From positions 9,683 through 73,682 of the forward strand of contig CAJTRK010000015.1 in assembly GCA_910578475.1 (NCBI GenBank): a stretch of 64,000 nt of DNA. Direction: 5' to 3'. The notes under the pieces were generated by a model. It searched no databases, was not told the origin of the DNA, and worked only from the letters and a program-made list of their open reading frames with translations. Of this stretch, positions 26,234 through 34,241 are shown piece by piece (within the stretch, counting starts at the first letter, position 1; each line of letters starts with the position of its first letter). The DNA is from an uncultured Lachnospiraceae bacterium (GTDB lineage Bacteria > Bacillota > Clostridia > Lachnospirales > Lachnospiraceae). The position numbers were made by a program, and so were the translations under genes.

Positions 26234-26986
26234 ATGAAACTGATATCATGGAACGTAAACGGTCTGCGAGCCTGCACAGGCAAGGGATTCATGGATTTCT
26301 TCAAAGAAACGGATGCGGATATTTTCTGCTTGCAGGAAACGAAACTGCAGGAAGGACAGATTACACTGGAACTGCCCGGCTACCATCAATACTGGAATTA
26401 TGCCGAGAAAAAAGGATATTCCGGTACGGCCATATTCACAAAAGAAGAACCGCTATCCGTTACATACGGAATCGGTATCGAAGAACACGACCATGAAGGA
26501 CGCGTTATCACACTGGAATTTCCGGAGTTTTATGTAACGACCGTTTATACCCCCAATTCTCAGCGCGAACTAACAAGACTGGCTTATCGTATGCAATGGG
26601 AAGACGATTTTCTTCATTTCATCAAGCAACTGGAAGAAAAGAAACCAGTCATTTTCTGCGGCGACTTAAACGTGGCTCATCAGGAAATCGACCTGAAAAA
26701 TCCGAAAACAAACCGGAAAAATGCCGGTTTTACAGATGAAGAGCGGGCGAAATTCACCACCATCACACAATCCGGCCTGCTCGATACTTTCCGCTACTTT
26801 TATCCCGATTTGGAGGGCGCATATTCCTGGTGGTCTTATCAGTTCCATGCAAGAGAGAAAAATGCGGGATGGCGCATTGATTATTTTGTCACTTCGGAAG
26901 TTTTAAAAGACCGGCTGCAGGATGCGCTCATCTACAAAGATGTGATGGGCTCGGACCACTGTCCGGTCGGACTGATTCTCAGATAA
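26234..26986 (+). CDS. xth: Exodeoxyribonuclease III / AP endonuclease
   Basis: The 250-residue enzyme of the ExoA/Xth family acts in base-excision repair: AP-site incision and 3' exonuclease activity. Motifs are [21 protein letters not shown], the [13 protein letters not shown] metal/active-site stretch, and SDHCPVGL with the catalytic His. Start is ATG 26234, preceded by AGAAGGGAG. It is embedded between cell-surface genes, probably by operon read-through and not by function. Confidence 0.95.
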   Translation: MKLISWNVNGLRACTGKGFMDFFKETDADIFCLQETKLQEGQITLELPGYHQYWNYAEKKGYSGTAIFTKEEPLSVTYGIGIEEHDHEGRVITLEFPEFYVTTVYTPNSQRELTRLAYRMQWEDDFLHFIKQLEEKKPVIFCGDLNVAHQEIDLKNPKTNRKNAGFTDEERAKFTTITQSGLLDTFRYFYPDLEGAYSWWSYQFHAREKNAGWRIDYFVTSEVLKDRLQDALIYKDVMGSDHCPVGLILR

Positions 26987-27008
26987 ACAGGAAAGACGGT
27001 CATTTACA

Positions 27009-28784
27009 ATGAAAAGAAACTGGACATACTGTATTTTAATCATCATCACTTCCATTCTGTTACTCGGACTGAATAAACTTTCCGATTTCCGGAATAAAAA
27101 TATTCCGTCTGAAAATACGGAAGCCGGAGCGGCAAAAGACTGTGTCATCGCGGCGGGTCAGAAAATCTCCCTCTGGGAAAAAGGAGGACGTTATTATGCT
27201 TTTCTTCCTTCCGGCTGTCAAAATGAGGAAGCGGAAGTTTTCAGCGATATCGAACCCGATTCCATCGTCTGGATGCGCTCCGAAAATATTCCGGCGGTCT
27301 TCATCGACACGGAATCGGGTACATCGGAACTCATTAACACGGACAAAGATGTGAGAGAGACGGGACATATTACCGTGTTGGAAGCAGACGGAACCGTCAG
27401 TTTTGACTATCCGCTCACCTATATCAAAGGCAGAGGCAACACATCCTACACGGAATTTGAGAAAAAACCGTATCAGATAAAACTGCCTGAATCCGTTCCT
27501 TTTCTCGGAATGCCTTCCGCCGAAAAATGGGTTTTTATTTCCAATTCCGCCGACCCTACGCTTCTGCGCAATGCGCTTTCCAGAAATCTTGCCGGCCATC
27601 TCGGACTGGCGCAATCGGAAGACGGCATATTCGTTGATTTATATTTAAACGGTGAATATGTCGGAAATTACTATGTAACGGAAAAAATCGAAGTAAAAAA
27701 GAACCGTCTCAACATTACGAATCTGGAAAAAGCAACGAAAATCGTAAATAACAACGAAGACTTCACACTTTATGAAACGGCATGGAGCGATACGACCAAA
27801 GCCAAACAGGTTCCGAACGAACCCGATGATATTTCAGGAGGATATCTGATAGAACGGGATTTCGATGACCGCTTTCTGAAAGAAATAGAAGAGCACGGAA
27901 GCTATTTTATTACCGATGCCAAAGAATCTTTTATTCTCCGTTCACCGGAACATGCTTCGGAAAACCAAATCGCTTATATCGACGCATATATACAGGGTGT
28001 GGAAAATGCCATTTTGTCGCCTGACGGCATCGACCAAAACAGCGGCAGATACTATACGGAGTTTATCGACCTGGACTCTTTTGTGCGGAAATATCTGCTG
28101 GAAGAAGTGACCGCCAATTATGACGGCGGCGTGGCAAGCTCTTTTTTCTACAAGGATATCGACGCCATAAGTGACAAACTATATGTGGGACCCGTGTGGG
28201 ATTATGATGTGACATGGGGAAACGCGCCCGCCTATCTCGGACATATTTCTTCTTCCCCGAACAGACTGACCAGACTCGCGGCGCACAGAGATTCCTCCGT
28301 CTGGTTTTCCGCGCTGTATGTGAAACCGGAATTTTATAAGGAACTGACTGCCTGCTATGCCGATGAAATAAGCGATTACCTGCCGTTACTCGCAGAGGAC
28401 GTGCTTCCGCAGCTTTCCGAATGGACCGACGCTTCCGCAGAGATGGACAGAGTCCGTTGGGAAGATGAGTACCGTCTGCATGAAGATATCGCGGACAGGG
28501 AAACGGAAATCGCCTTTTTAACCGAATATATCCTCATGCGCAAAGAATTTCTGGACAAAGCCTGGATAGAAGACATCCCGGTGCACCAGATTACTTTGTA
28601 TACCGAAAATACGGTTTATGATACGTTATATGTTTTTGACGGAGAATATCTTCCGTCTTTTCCCGAAGTGGATTTCGATTTTGCCAGACTCGTGCAATGG
28701 ACTTCCCCTGACGGGAGCCTTCCGGATGTAAGCGCTCCCGTTCATGGAAATATGGAATTTCATGCGGTATTGGAATATTACTGA
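27009..28784 (+). CDS. CotH-kinase family surface protein
   Basis: The 591-residue protein has an N-terminal anchor/signal (about 6-24) and a CotH domain at about 140-460. Typical motifs are YIKGRGNTSYTEFEKKPYQI, EKWVFISNSADPTLLRNAL, YLNGEYVGNYYVTEKIEV and VGPVWDYDVTWGN. CotH proteins are spore-coat or surface proteins that can phosphorylate protein targets. A C-terminal segment (about 530-591) is distinct. It ends the MBOAT/SGNH/xth run, and its stop overlaps that of the next, opposite-strand gene by 7 nt. Confidence 0.88.
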   Translation: MKRNWTYCILIIITSILLLGLNKLSDFRNKNIPSENTEAGAAKDCVIAAGQKISLWEKGGRYYAFLPSGCQNEEAEVFSDIEPDSIVWMRSENIPAVFIDTESGTSELINTDKDVRETGHITVLEADGTVSFDYPLTYIKGRGNTSYTEFEKKPYQIKLPESVPFLGMPSAEKWVFISNSADPTLLRNALSRNLAGHLGLAQSEDGIFVDLYLNGEYVGNYYVTEKIEVKKNRLNITNLEKATKIVNNNEDFTLYETAWSDTTKAKQVPNEPDDISGGYLIERDFDDRFLKEIEEHGSYFITDAKESFILRSPEHASENQIAYIDAYIQGVENAILSPDGIDQNSGRYYTEFIDLDSFVRKYLLEEVTANYDGGVASSFFYKDIDAISDKLYVGPVWDYDVTWGNAPAYLGHISSSPNRLTRLAAHRDSSVWFSALYVKPEFYKELTACYADEISDYLPLLAEDVLPQLSEWTDASAEMDRVRWEDEYRLHEDIADRETEIAFLTEYILMRKEFLDKAWIEDIPVHQITLYTENTVYDTLYVFDGEYLPSFPEVDFDFARLVQWTSPDGSLPDVSAPVHGNMEFHAVLEYY

Positions 28785-29884
28785 CAGGCGTTTATCAATA
28801 TCCTGTATCTCCAACGCACCCTGCAAACACAAAACAGCATAACCAGAACCGCTATCCCCGCAGGCATCAGCCAAAAATCATAACAATCGTCAAATGCTTC
28901 ACTGATTACCATAAAAACCGGCGCCGCGGTAAGCAGTTTTCCGATGCCGGAAAAACCTGAAAACAGTTGGATGAGTATTGGCGCGCCCCAACAAATTGCC
29001 GTTGCCGATACGGCATGAAAAGTAGTTTTGCAATGAGAGGAAATGCACATCGTTATGGCGCAGAGTGATAAAACACCCAAAAAGCAGAGCAAAACGACCA
29101 TCATCATATAGTTCGATAACGGTATCATCCTTTCCGGCCAGGGCAGCAGATAGCCGAGTACCATGCCGTTATAACAGGCCAGTCCGTCAAACCCGTAAAC
29201 GATGCCGCAAAGCAGCAAGTCGAGCAGAAAAATGCCGAGCCAGATGCCGAACGATACTGTGAAGGCTGCCTGTATTTTTACCGTAATGTCTCTTTCCAGC
29301 CCTTCCTTTGTCGTAAACAGCAGGGGCAGCATGTTAATCTGGCTTTCATTTGCGAAAAGAGGCGAAATCGTAAGAATGACGAGTATGCTTCCCAGTATCA
29401 TTCCAAACTGCAATATTGTGAAAAAGACCCGCCATCCTTTATAATACTCCAGGACAATTTCTTCTCCGGTCAGCTCCATGACCTTGCCCAAATCCGTCTC
29501 GACCATCCGATAAACGACGGATGCCGCACGATAATCATTCCAATCGTAGATATAAGCGTCCGTCTGATAATTCATCACAAATTCATTCAGAAAATTCGCG
29601 TCCCGGAAATAACCCCATCCCTCTTCAACTTTTTTGGGTAAACCATATTTTTCAACGATTTGTTGTATTTTTTCATCCGTCAGAACACCTTTAAACTCTT
29701 CGGTTATCCTCCTATTTACCTGTACCGCTTCATATCCTGTATAAGTGATGCCGTCCACCGTCGCTTCTTCATCCATGACCTGGATGCCGAACGTGAGAAT
29801 CAGGATACCGGCAATAACGACTGACAGAACGATGAAAAATTTCCGGAAACATAATTTATACAATTCCATCCGATATAATTCCAT
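28778..29884 (-). CDS. ABC-2 type permease (paralog A)
   Basis: The 368-residue permease starts MELYRMELYKLCFRK and has a first helix at about 17-37. A long outside domain (about 45-150) follows, with GITYTGYEAVQVNRRITEEFKG, then five more helices. It is closely similar along its length to the gene just upstream (paralog B), so the two arose by tandem duplication and probably form one transporter with the ATPase at 31107. ATG 29884 follows AAAGGGAG. Its stop overlaps the convergent CotH gene; no terminator is seen. Confidence 0.82.
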   Translation of the reverse strand: MELYRMELYKLCFRKFFIVLSVVIAGILILTFGIQVMDEEATVDGITYTGYEAVQVNRRITEEFKGVLTDEKIQQIVEKYGLPKKVEEGWGYFRDANFLNEFVMNYQTDAYIYDWNDYRAASVVYRMVETDLGKVMELTGEEIVLEYYKGWRVFFTILQFGMILGSILVILTISPLFANESQINMLPLLFTTKEGLERDITVKIQAAFTVSFGIWLGIFLLDLLLCGIVYGFDGLACYNGMVLGYLLPWPERMIPLSNYMMMVVLLCFLGVLSLCAITMCISSHCKTTFHAVSATAICWGAPILIQLFSGFSGIGKLLTAAPVFMVISEAFDDCYDFWLMPAGIAVLVMLFCVCRVRWRYRILINACQ

Positions 29885-29904
29885 AAAATTCTCCCTTTTA
29901 TCAT

Positions 29905-31035
29905 TTATGCGGCCTGCTGCCTCCTGTATTTTAAATACCCGCGGAAAACACAAAATACCGACCAGACTGCCGCAATTTCCGCCAGGATTACCCAGATTGT
30001 GCTGATGTCAAAAATAGAATTACACATACTATGATAAAGCGGCGTCGCATAAATGAGCACGCGCACCAGAGAGAAAACAAAGCCGTTTGGCAGCAGGAAC
30101 CACAGAAGAAGCGGCATTCCCCAGACAATTGCGGCAATGGATACCGCATGGAATGAAGTGCGGCATCCCGCGGAAATATAAATTGTCGTCGCGCACAGCG
30201 TCATAATGCCGACGAAAGAACGAAATACAATAACCGCTATATAATGTCTGACGGTCCAGACACTCACGGACCATCCCTGCGCTACGATAGAGCCGATTAT
30301 TTTCGTCGTTCCGACCAGATTGTCCAATCCGTCATATCCGTAAACATATCCACACAAAATCAAATCCAGCGCTGTGACCGCAAGCCAAATAGTAATTGCT
30401 GCCGTAAAAGCCGCGGCAATTTTGATACGGATATCTTTTTGCCTGCCTTCTTTGGTCGTAAACAGTAACGGAACCATCTTCGCCTGCCTTTCGCCCGCAA
30501 ACAGAACCGAAACGATAAGTATGATTAAAATACTGGAAAGAATCGTACCGCCGTTTAACAACTCTTCAAAAACAGACCACCCATTTGAATATTCCAGTAT
30601 GATTTCCTGTCCCGTCAACTCTTTTGCCGCCCCGAGTTCCGTTTCCGCAATCGGATAAGTTCTGGTGGATATCTGATATTCTCCTTCTCCCCATCCCCTC
30701 ATATAGCCGTCTGTCAGGAAGTCCGTGACAAATGCGCTCAGGTAATTGCCGTCCCGGAAACCACCGTAATTTCTTTCAACTTCCTGCGGAAACCCATATT
30801 TTTCCACAATTGCATCCACTTTCTCATCGGTCAGAAGACCCTTAAATTCTTCCGTTATCTCTCTGTTCTTCTGTATGGCTTCAAAGCCTTCATACAGAAC
30901 CCCATCGACATAAGCCCATTCTTCCGAAATCTTCATCGAATAAAAAAGCAGTAAAACAACCGTCAGGAAAATCGTTCCCGCATATACGATTTTTCTGTGA
31001 CACAATTTATATAATTCCATCCGATATAATTTCAT
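29905..31035 (-). CDS. ABC-2 type permease (paralog B)
   Basis: The 376-residue permease begins MKLYRMELYKLCHRK, matching paralog A. The outside domain shares GFEAIQKNREITEEFKGLL and LTDEKVDAIVEKYGFP with it. Six helices are predicted. I take ATG 31035 because the paralog starts at the same point and GGAAAGGGG lies at usable distance. The longer open frame upstream covers the ATPase-permease gap and has no similarity to the paralog. It lies 20 nt before paralog A in the operon. Confidence 0.82.
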   Translation of the reverse strand: MKLYRMELYKLCHRKIVYAGTIFLTVVLLLFYSMKISEEWAYVDGVLYEGFEAIQKNREITEEFKGLLTDEKVDAIVEKYGFPQEVERNYGGFRDGNYLSAFVTDFLTDGYMRGWGEGEYQISTRTYPIAETELGAAKELTGQEIILEYSNGWSVFEELLNGGTILSSILIILIVSVLFAGERQAKMVPLLFTTKEGRQKDIRIKIAAAFTAAITIWLAVTALDLILCGYVYGYDGLDNLVGTTKIIGSIVAQGWSVSVWTVRHYIAVIVFRSFVGIMTLCATTIYISAGCRTSFHAVSIAAIVWGMPLLLWFLLPNGFVFSLVRVLIYATPLYHSMCNSIFDISTIWVILAEIAAVWSVFCVFRGYLKYRRQQAA

Positions 31036-31106
31036 TTTATCCATTTCCCCTTTCCGCATATTCCCTGCATCCATCGTCCCTGTCATTCTTTTTCCTGAAA
31101 ATTTTC

Positions 31107-31970
31107 TCAGGCAAGGGTTAAATACAGATAAATATCTTCCAGTGTCACATCCTGTCTTTCGGCATTTTCCGTCGGTTTTTCCTTCGATACGATACGAAGT
31201 TCCACCTGCGCCCCCTGATGTTTCAAATTGCTCACGATATATTTTGCGTTCAGCATATCCGCCTCTTTTTCCGATACAAGGCATTTCCAGACAAAGTCTT
31301 TTCCTTCTTCAACGATGGAACTTTCCGTCCCGGTGCGTATCATTCTGCCGTTTTTCATAATCATAATATTATCCGCGATATACTCCACGTCCGAAACAAT
31401 ATGCGTTGATAAAATTACGAGTCTGTTTTTTCCGAGGGAACTTATAATATTCCGAAACCGCACCCGCTCCTTCGGGTCCAAACCGGAAGTAGGCTCATCC
31501 AGGACGAGAATTTCCGGGTCGTTCAATAACGCCTGTGCAATGCCGATTCTTCGAATCATGCCGCCTGAAAAGGTTTTCAGCTTCTTTTTTCTGACCTCGG
31601 TCAGACCTACCATTTCCATCAGTTCTTCGATTCTTGCTCTGGCATAATCTTCCGGGAGCGCCTTTAAGGCCGCCATATAATGCAGGAACCGGTTTGCGGT
31701 AAAGTCTTCGTAATAACCGAAATCCTGCGGGAGATATCCTAACAGACTCCTATATTCCCCCCCCATCTTGCTGATTTTCATGCCGTCGCACAAAATTTCC
31801 CCTTTCGACGGTTCTAAAATGCCGCATATCATTCTCATTAAAGTTGTCTTTCCGGCGCCGTTTTCTCCAAGCAATCCGTAAACACCGTTTTGCAGGCACA
31901 TATTGACGTTCTGTACGGCTGCTTTGTCCTGAAAATTTTTATGAAGTTCCACAAGCTCTAATTCGTGCAT
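31107..31970 (-). CDS. ABC-2 transporter ATPase
   Basis: The 287-residue ATPase has Walker A GENGAGKTT (about 34-42), Q-loop YLPQDFGYY, signature FSGGMIRRIGIAQAL, Walker B ILVLDEPTSGLD, and H-loop LSTHIVSD. The C-terminal ~75 residues are an accessory domain. It most likely powers the two tandem permeases downstream. Its start overlaps the end of the membrane-protein gene by 13 nt. Confidence 0.92.
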   Translation of the reverse strand: MHELELVELHKNFQDKAAVQNVNMCLQNGVYGLLGENGAGKTTLMRMICGILEPSKGEILCDGMKISKMGGEYRSLLGYLPQDFGYYEDFTANRFLHYMAALKALPEDYARARIEELMEMVGLTEVRKKKLKTFSGGMIRRIGIAQALLNDPEILVLDEPTSGLDPKERVRFRNIISSLGKNRLVILSTHIVSDVEYIADNIMIMKNGRMIRTGTESSIVEEGKDFVWKCLVSEKEADMLNAKYIVSNLKHQGAQVELRIVSKEKPTENAERQDVTLEDIYLYLTLA

Positions 31971-32752
31971 AAGATTTCCCCTTTCTCAATCCCCCGGAAT
32001 AACATATTCATCTGTACCGCAAACAACAACAGGCCGATAACAAAAGCGATTCCCCACACGAAAAGCGCCGTCATCCGGTATAATTCCTGCCAGACAGCCA
32101 GAAAACCGTTTACTGCGACGGAAAATATACCTGCCGCCACGAGCGGATAAATGTTTTTTCTTCCGGCTTCGGATAAAACTATCATCAGGCAGAAGCATTC
32201 CGTTATGAGAAATGGTACGAAAATGTACAGACCAACCCGAAGCAGGTTCATCTTCCACCGCATTCCGATAAACAATATGTCAATGGTCAGAATGGTAAGG
32301 CTGATAATGCCAGACAAAAACATCCGGAAAGCGACCATCTGCCGTACATTAAAATAACAGCTTTCGCTCAGTTCCGCGATTCCCGCATAAAAAACATGGA
32401 CAATTCCCAAAATGGAAATCACCCCGAGAATACAGGATACTATCGTAGCGGTCAGAATAATATCCTCTTCCTCTATGACTGACAAATTGCCATTTCCCGC
32501 GTATTCATGCAGAAACACGATGAATGCCAGGGAAAGAATACAAAATACGATATGGATTCCAAACATGGATTTGTCCATATACCAAAACTGCCGCAGCAAT
32601 ATTTTTTTTCTGCTGTGCAAAATGCCTGCCTTCTTTTTTGAAAACTCCTTCTGCAGAAAAGACAAAGATTCTTCTTTTCTTTTTTCGTCAATCGCGACGT
32701 TGCGGTCTGTTATGCGGAACTGTTCCCGAATATCTCTTTCAATTCTTTTCAT
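31958..32752 (-). CDS. Membrane protein, possible anti-sigma factor
   Basis: I do not recognise a named family. The 264-residue protein has a charged N-terminal cytoplasmic segment of about 60 residues (MKRIERDIREQFRI...) and six predicted helices. It is coupled by 14-nt overlap to the sigma-factor gene before it and by 13 nt to the ATPase gene after it. That position, and the soluble basic N-terminus, fit a membrane-bound regulator of the sigma factor, but the sequence itself proves only the topology. Confidence 0.6.
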   Translation of the reverse strand: MKRIERDIREQFRITDRNVAIDEKRKEESLSFLQKEFSKKKAGILHSRKKILLRQFWYMDKSMFGIHIVFCILSLAFIVFLHEYAGNGNLSVIEEEDIILTATIVSCILGVISILGIVHVFYAGIAELSESCYFNVRQMVAFRMFLSGIISLTILTIDILFIGMRWKMNLLRVGLYIFVPFLITECFCLMIVLSEAGRKNIYPLVAAGIFSVAVNGFLAVWQELYRMTALFVWGIAFVIGLLLFAVQMNMLFRGIEKGEILCTN

Positions 32753-33272
32753 GCGATACCATGCCTTCTTTCAACAATCTGTTCAACTTTTGGATTCCCT
32801 GGAAATAGCGCGACTTAACCGTCGAAAGATTACAACCGAGCATTTTCGCGATTTCCGTATATTTGAATCCTCCCTGAATCCGCAGAATAACCACTTCTCT
32901 CTGCTCCGGAGAAATACCGATGAGTGCCTGCCGCAGCACCAGTTCATCCTCTACCCGCATGATTTCCGTATCTTCTTTTCCCGTTTCTTCTATTTCTTCG
33001 ATACAGACCGTTTCTTTTTTATGCCGAAAATAATCATAGCAGGAATTGCGTGCAATCATAAGCAGATAACCTTTCAGATTCTTATATTGATAGGAATCCA
33101 CATGTCTGATAAATTTCAGAAATACATCCTGTGCAATATCATAAGAATCCGTTTCCTGCCCCGTCAGATAGAGGCAGAACCGATAAATCTCATTATAGTA
33201 TTTCCGAATAATGACATCCAGAGATTCCTTATCCCCGTTATGAACTTTGCAAATCAGTTCTTTATCTGTCAC
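32739..33272 (-). CDS. RNA polymerase sigma factor, ECF/sigma-70 family
   Basis: The 177-residue protein has sigma region 2 (YRFCLYLTGQETDSYDIAQDVFLKFIRHV) and region 4 (ISPEQREVVILRIQGGFKYTEIAKML, then STVKSRYFQGIQKL). There is no region 1 or 3, as in ECF sigma factors. I choose GTG 33272 (TDKELICKVHNGDKES), 10 nt after GAAGGG; an ATG at 33326 would add 18 residues without a ribosome site. It heads an operon with a membrane protein and an ABC-2 transporter, all probably under its own control. Confidence 0.88.
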   Translation of the reverse strand: MTDKELICKVHNGDKESLDVIIRKYYNEIYRFCLYLTGQETDSYDIAQDVFLKFIRHVDSYQYKNLKGYLLMIARNSCYDYFRHKKETVCIEEIEETGKEDTEIMRVEDELVLRQALIGISPEQREVVILRIQGGFKYTEIAKMLGCNLSTVKSRYFQGIQKLNRLLKEGMVSHEKN

Positions 33273-33378
33273 CTTTTCTTTTCCCTTCGTAAAACGTCTT
33301 ACACTTAAATAACGATTCCGGTTCATAAAAAGTTTATCATATATCCACTTTTTTTCATATTATCGTAGAAAAATAATT

Positions 33379-33399
33379 ATTTATTGTTTTTCAATAAAT
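33379..33399. repeat. 8-bp inverted repeat between divergent genes
   Basis: ATTTATTG (33379-33386), loop TTTTT, CAATAAAT (33392-33399). It ends 5 bp before the -35 of the DUF2975 promoter and lies upstream of the sigma-factor gene, so it may be a regulator site. Confidence 0.5.
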
Positions 33400-33404
33400 A
33401 TTTG

Positions 33405-33433
33405 TTGACATTCATGATTTACAGTGTTATATT
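33405..33433 (+). promoter_or_regulatory. SigmaA promoter of DUF2975/XRE operon
   Basis: TTGACA (33405-33410), 17-bp spacer, TATATT (33428-33433). The predicted start is about 60 nt before ATG 33498. Confidence 0.7.
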
Positions 33434-33497
33434 ATGGAAAACGGGAATCCCATTTATTCAACCGTTCAAAATATTGACAGGAAGCAGGAGGTCATTC

Positions 33498-33944
33498 ATG
33501 AAAGACAAACTTACGCTGTTCACCAAATATTTACTGGATTTTATGTATTTTGCGGGTATTTTTGCAACCATTACCCTGCCGTTTTCCATTAAGTTTTACG
33601 GAAAATACAATTCCTATTTCAGAGACAATTATTATTCTCTGCTCGTCGTGCTTTTTCTTTCGGGCATTTTTGCAGTCCTGATACTTCACGAACTGCGCAA
33701 AATGTTTCTTTCCGTCATCCGGGACGATTGTTTTATTAAGGAAAATGTAAATAGTCTCGATAAGATGAGCATTTACAGTTTCTGCATCGCACTGATAACG
33801 GCCTGCCGCCTTTTTATCTATATTACACCGGCCATTTTTATTGTCATTCTTGTCTTTGTCATTGCGGGGCTGTTCAGCAAAGTGCTGGCGCGGGTTTTTG
33901 ATAAAGCGATTATTTATAAACTTGACAATGACTTAACGATATAG
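33498..33944 (+). CDS. DUF2975 membrane protein
   Basis: The 148-residue protein has four helices (about 15-35, 48-68, 95-115 and 117-138) and the DUF2975 pattern: a loop with LHELRKMFLSVIRDDCFIKENVNSL between helices 2 and 3. In Firmicutes it is encoded just before a small XRE regulator, as here. The pair's function is unknown. ATG 33498 follows AGGAGGT; the frame open from 33384 lacks a ribosome site. Confidence 0.85.
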   Translation: MKDKLTLFTKYLLDFMYFAGIFATITLPFSIKFYGKYNSYFRDNYYSLLVVLFLSGIFAVLILHELRKMFLSVIRDDCFIKENVNSLDKMSIYSFCIALITACRLFIYITPAIFIVILVFVIAGLFSKVLARVFDKAIIYKLDNDLTI

Positions 33945-33964
33945 GGAAGGAGCGTGGTTATAAA

Positions 33965-34189
33965 ATGGCAATTATCATCAATCTGGACGTGGTAATGGCA
34001 ATGCGCAAAAAAAGCCTGACGGAACTTGCGGGTGAAGTGGACATTACCCTTGCCAACCTTTCCATTTTGAAAAACAACAAAGCAAAAGCAATCCGCTTTT
34101 CCACACTGGAAGCAATCTGTAAGGCGCTGGACTGCCAGCCCGGCGATATTCTGCAATATATACAGGAAGAAGAAGACACGGAAAACTGA
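33965..34189 (+). CDS. Small XRE-family regulator (YozG-like)
   Basis: The 74-residue protein is nearly all helix-turn-helix: VVMAMRKKSLTELAGEVDIT, then LSILKNNKAKAIRFSTLEAICKALDCQPGDIL. This YozG-like type is paired with DUF2975 proteins. The ATG is 20 nt after the DUF2975 stop. The leader GGAGCGTGGTTATAAA before it resembles the recurrent start-codon element, though here the frame offset is 11 nt. Confidence 0.88.
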   Translation: MAIIINLDVVMAMRKKSLTELAGEVDITLANLSILKNNKAKAIRFSTLEAICKALDCQPGDILQYIQEEEDTEN

Positions 34190-34241
34190 TTTTATATCGG
34201 GTCAAAACAAGCAGCCCAAAAAGAGAAAGGAGAAATGAAAC

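Noticed and set aside
31036..31284. N-terminal extension of permease B to 31284
   Set aside because: The paralog begins at the MELYRMELYK position and the extension covers the end of the ATPase gene.
33273..33326. N-terminal extension of the sigma factor to ATG 33326
   Set aside because: There is no ribosome site before it, and the family start pattern TDKELI begins at GTG 33272.
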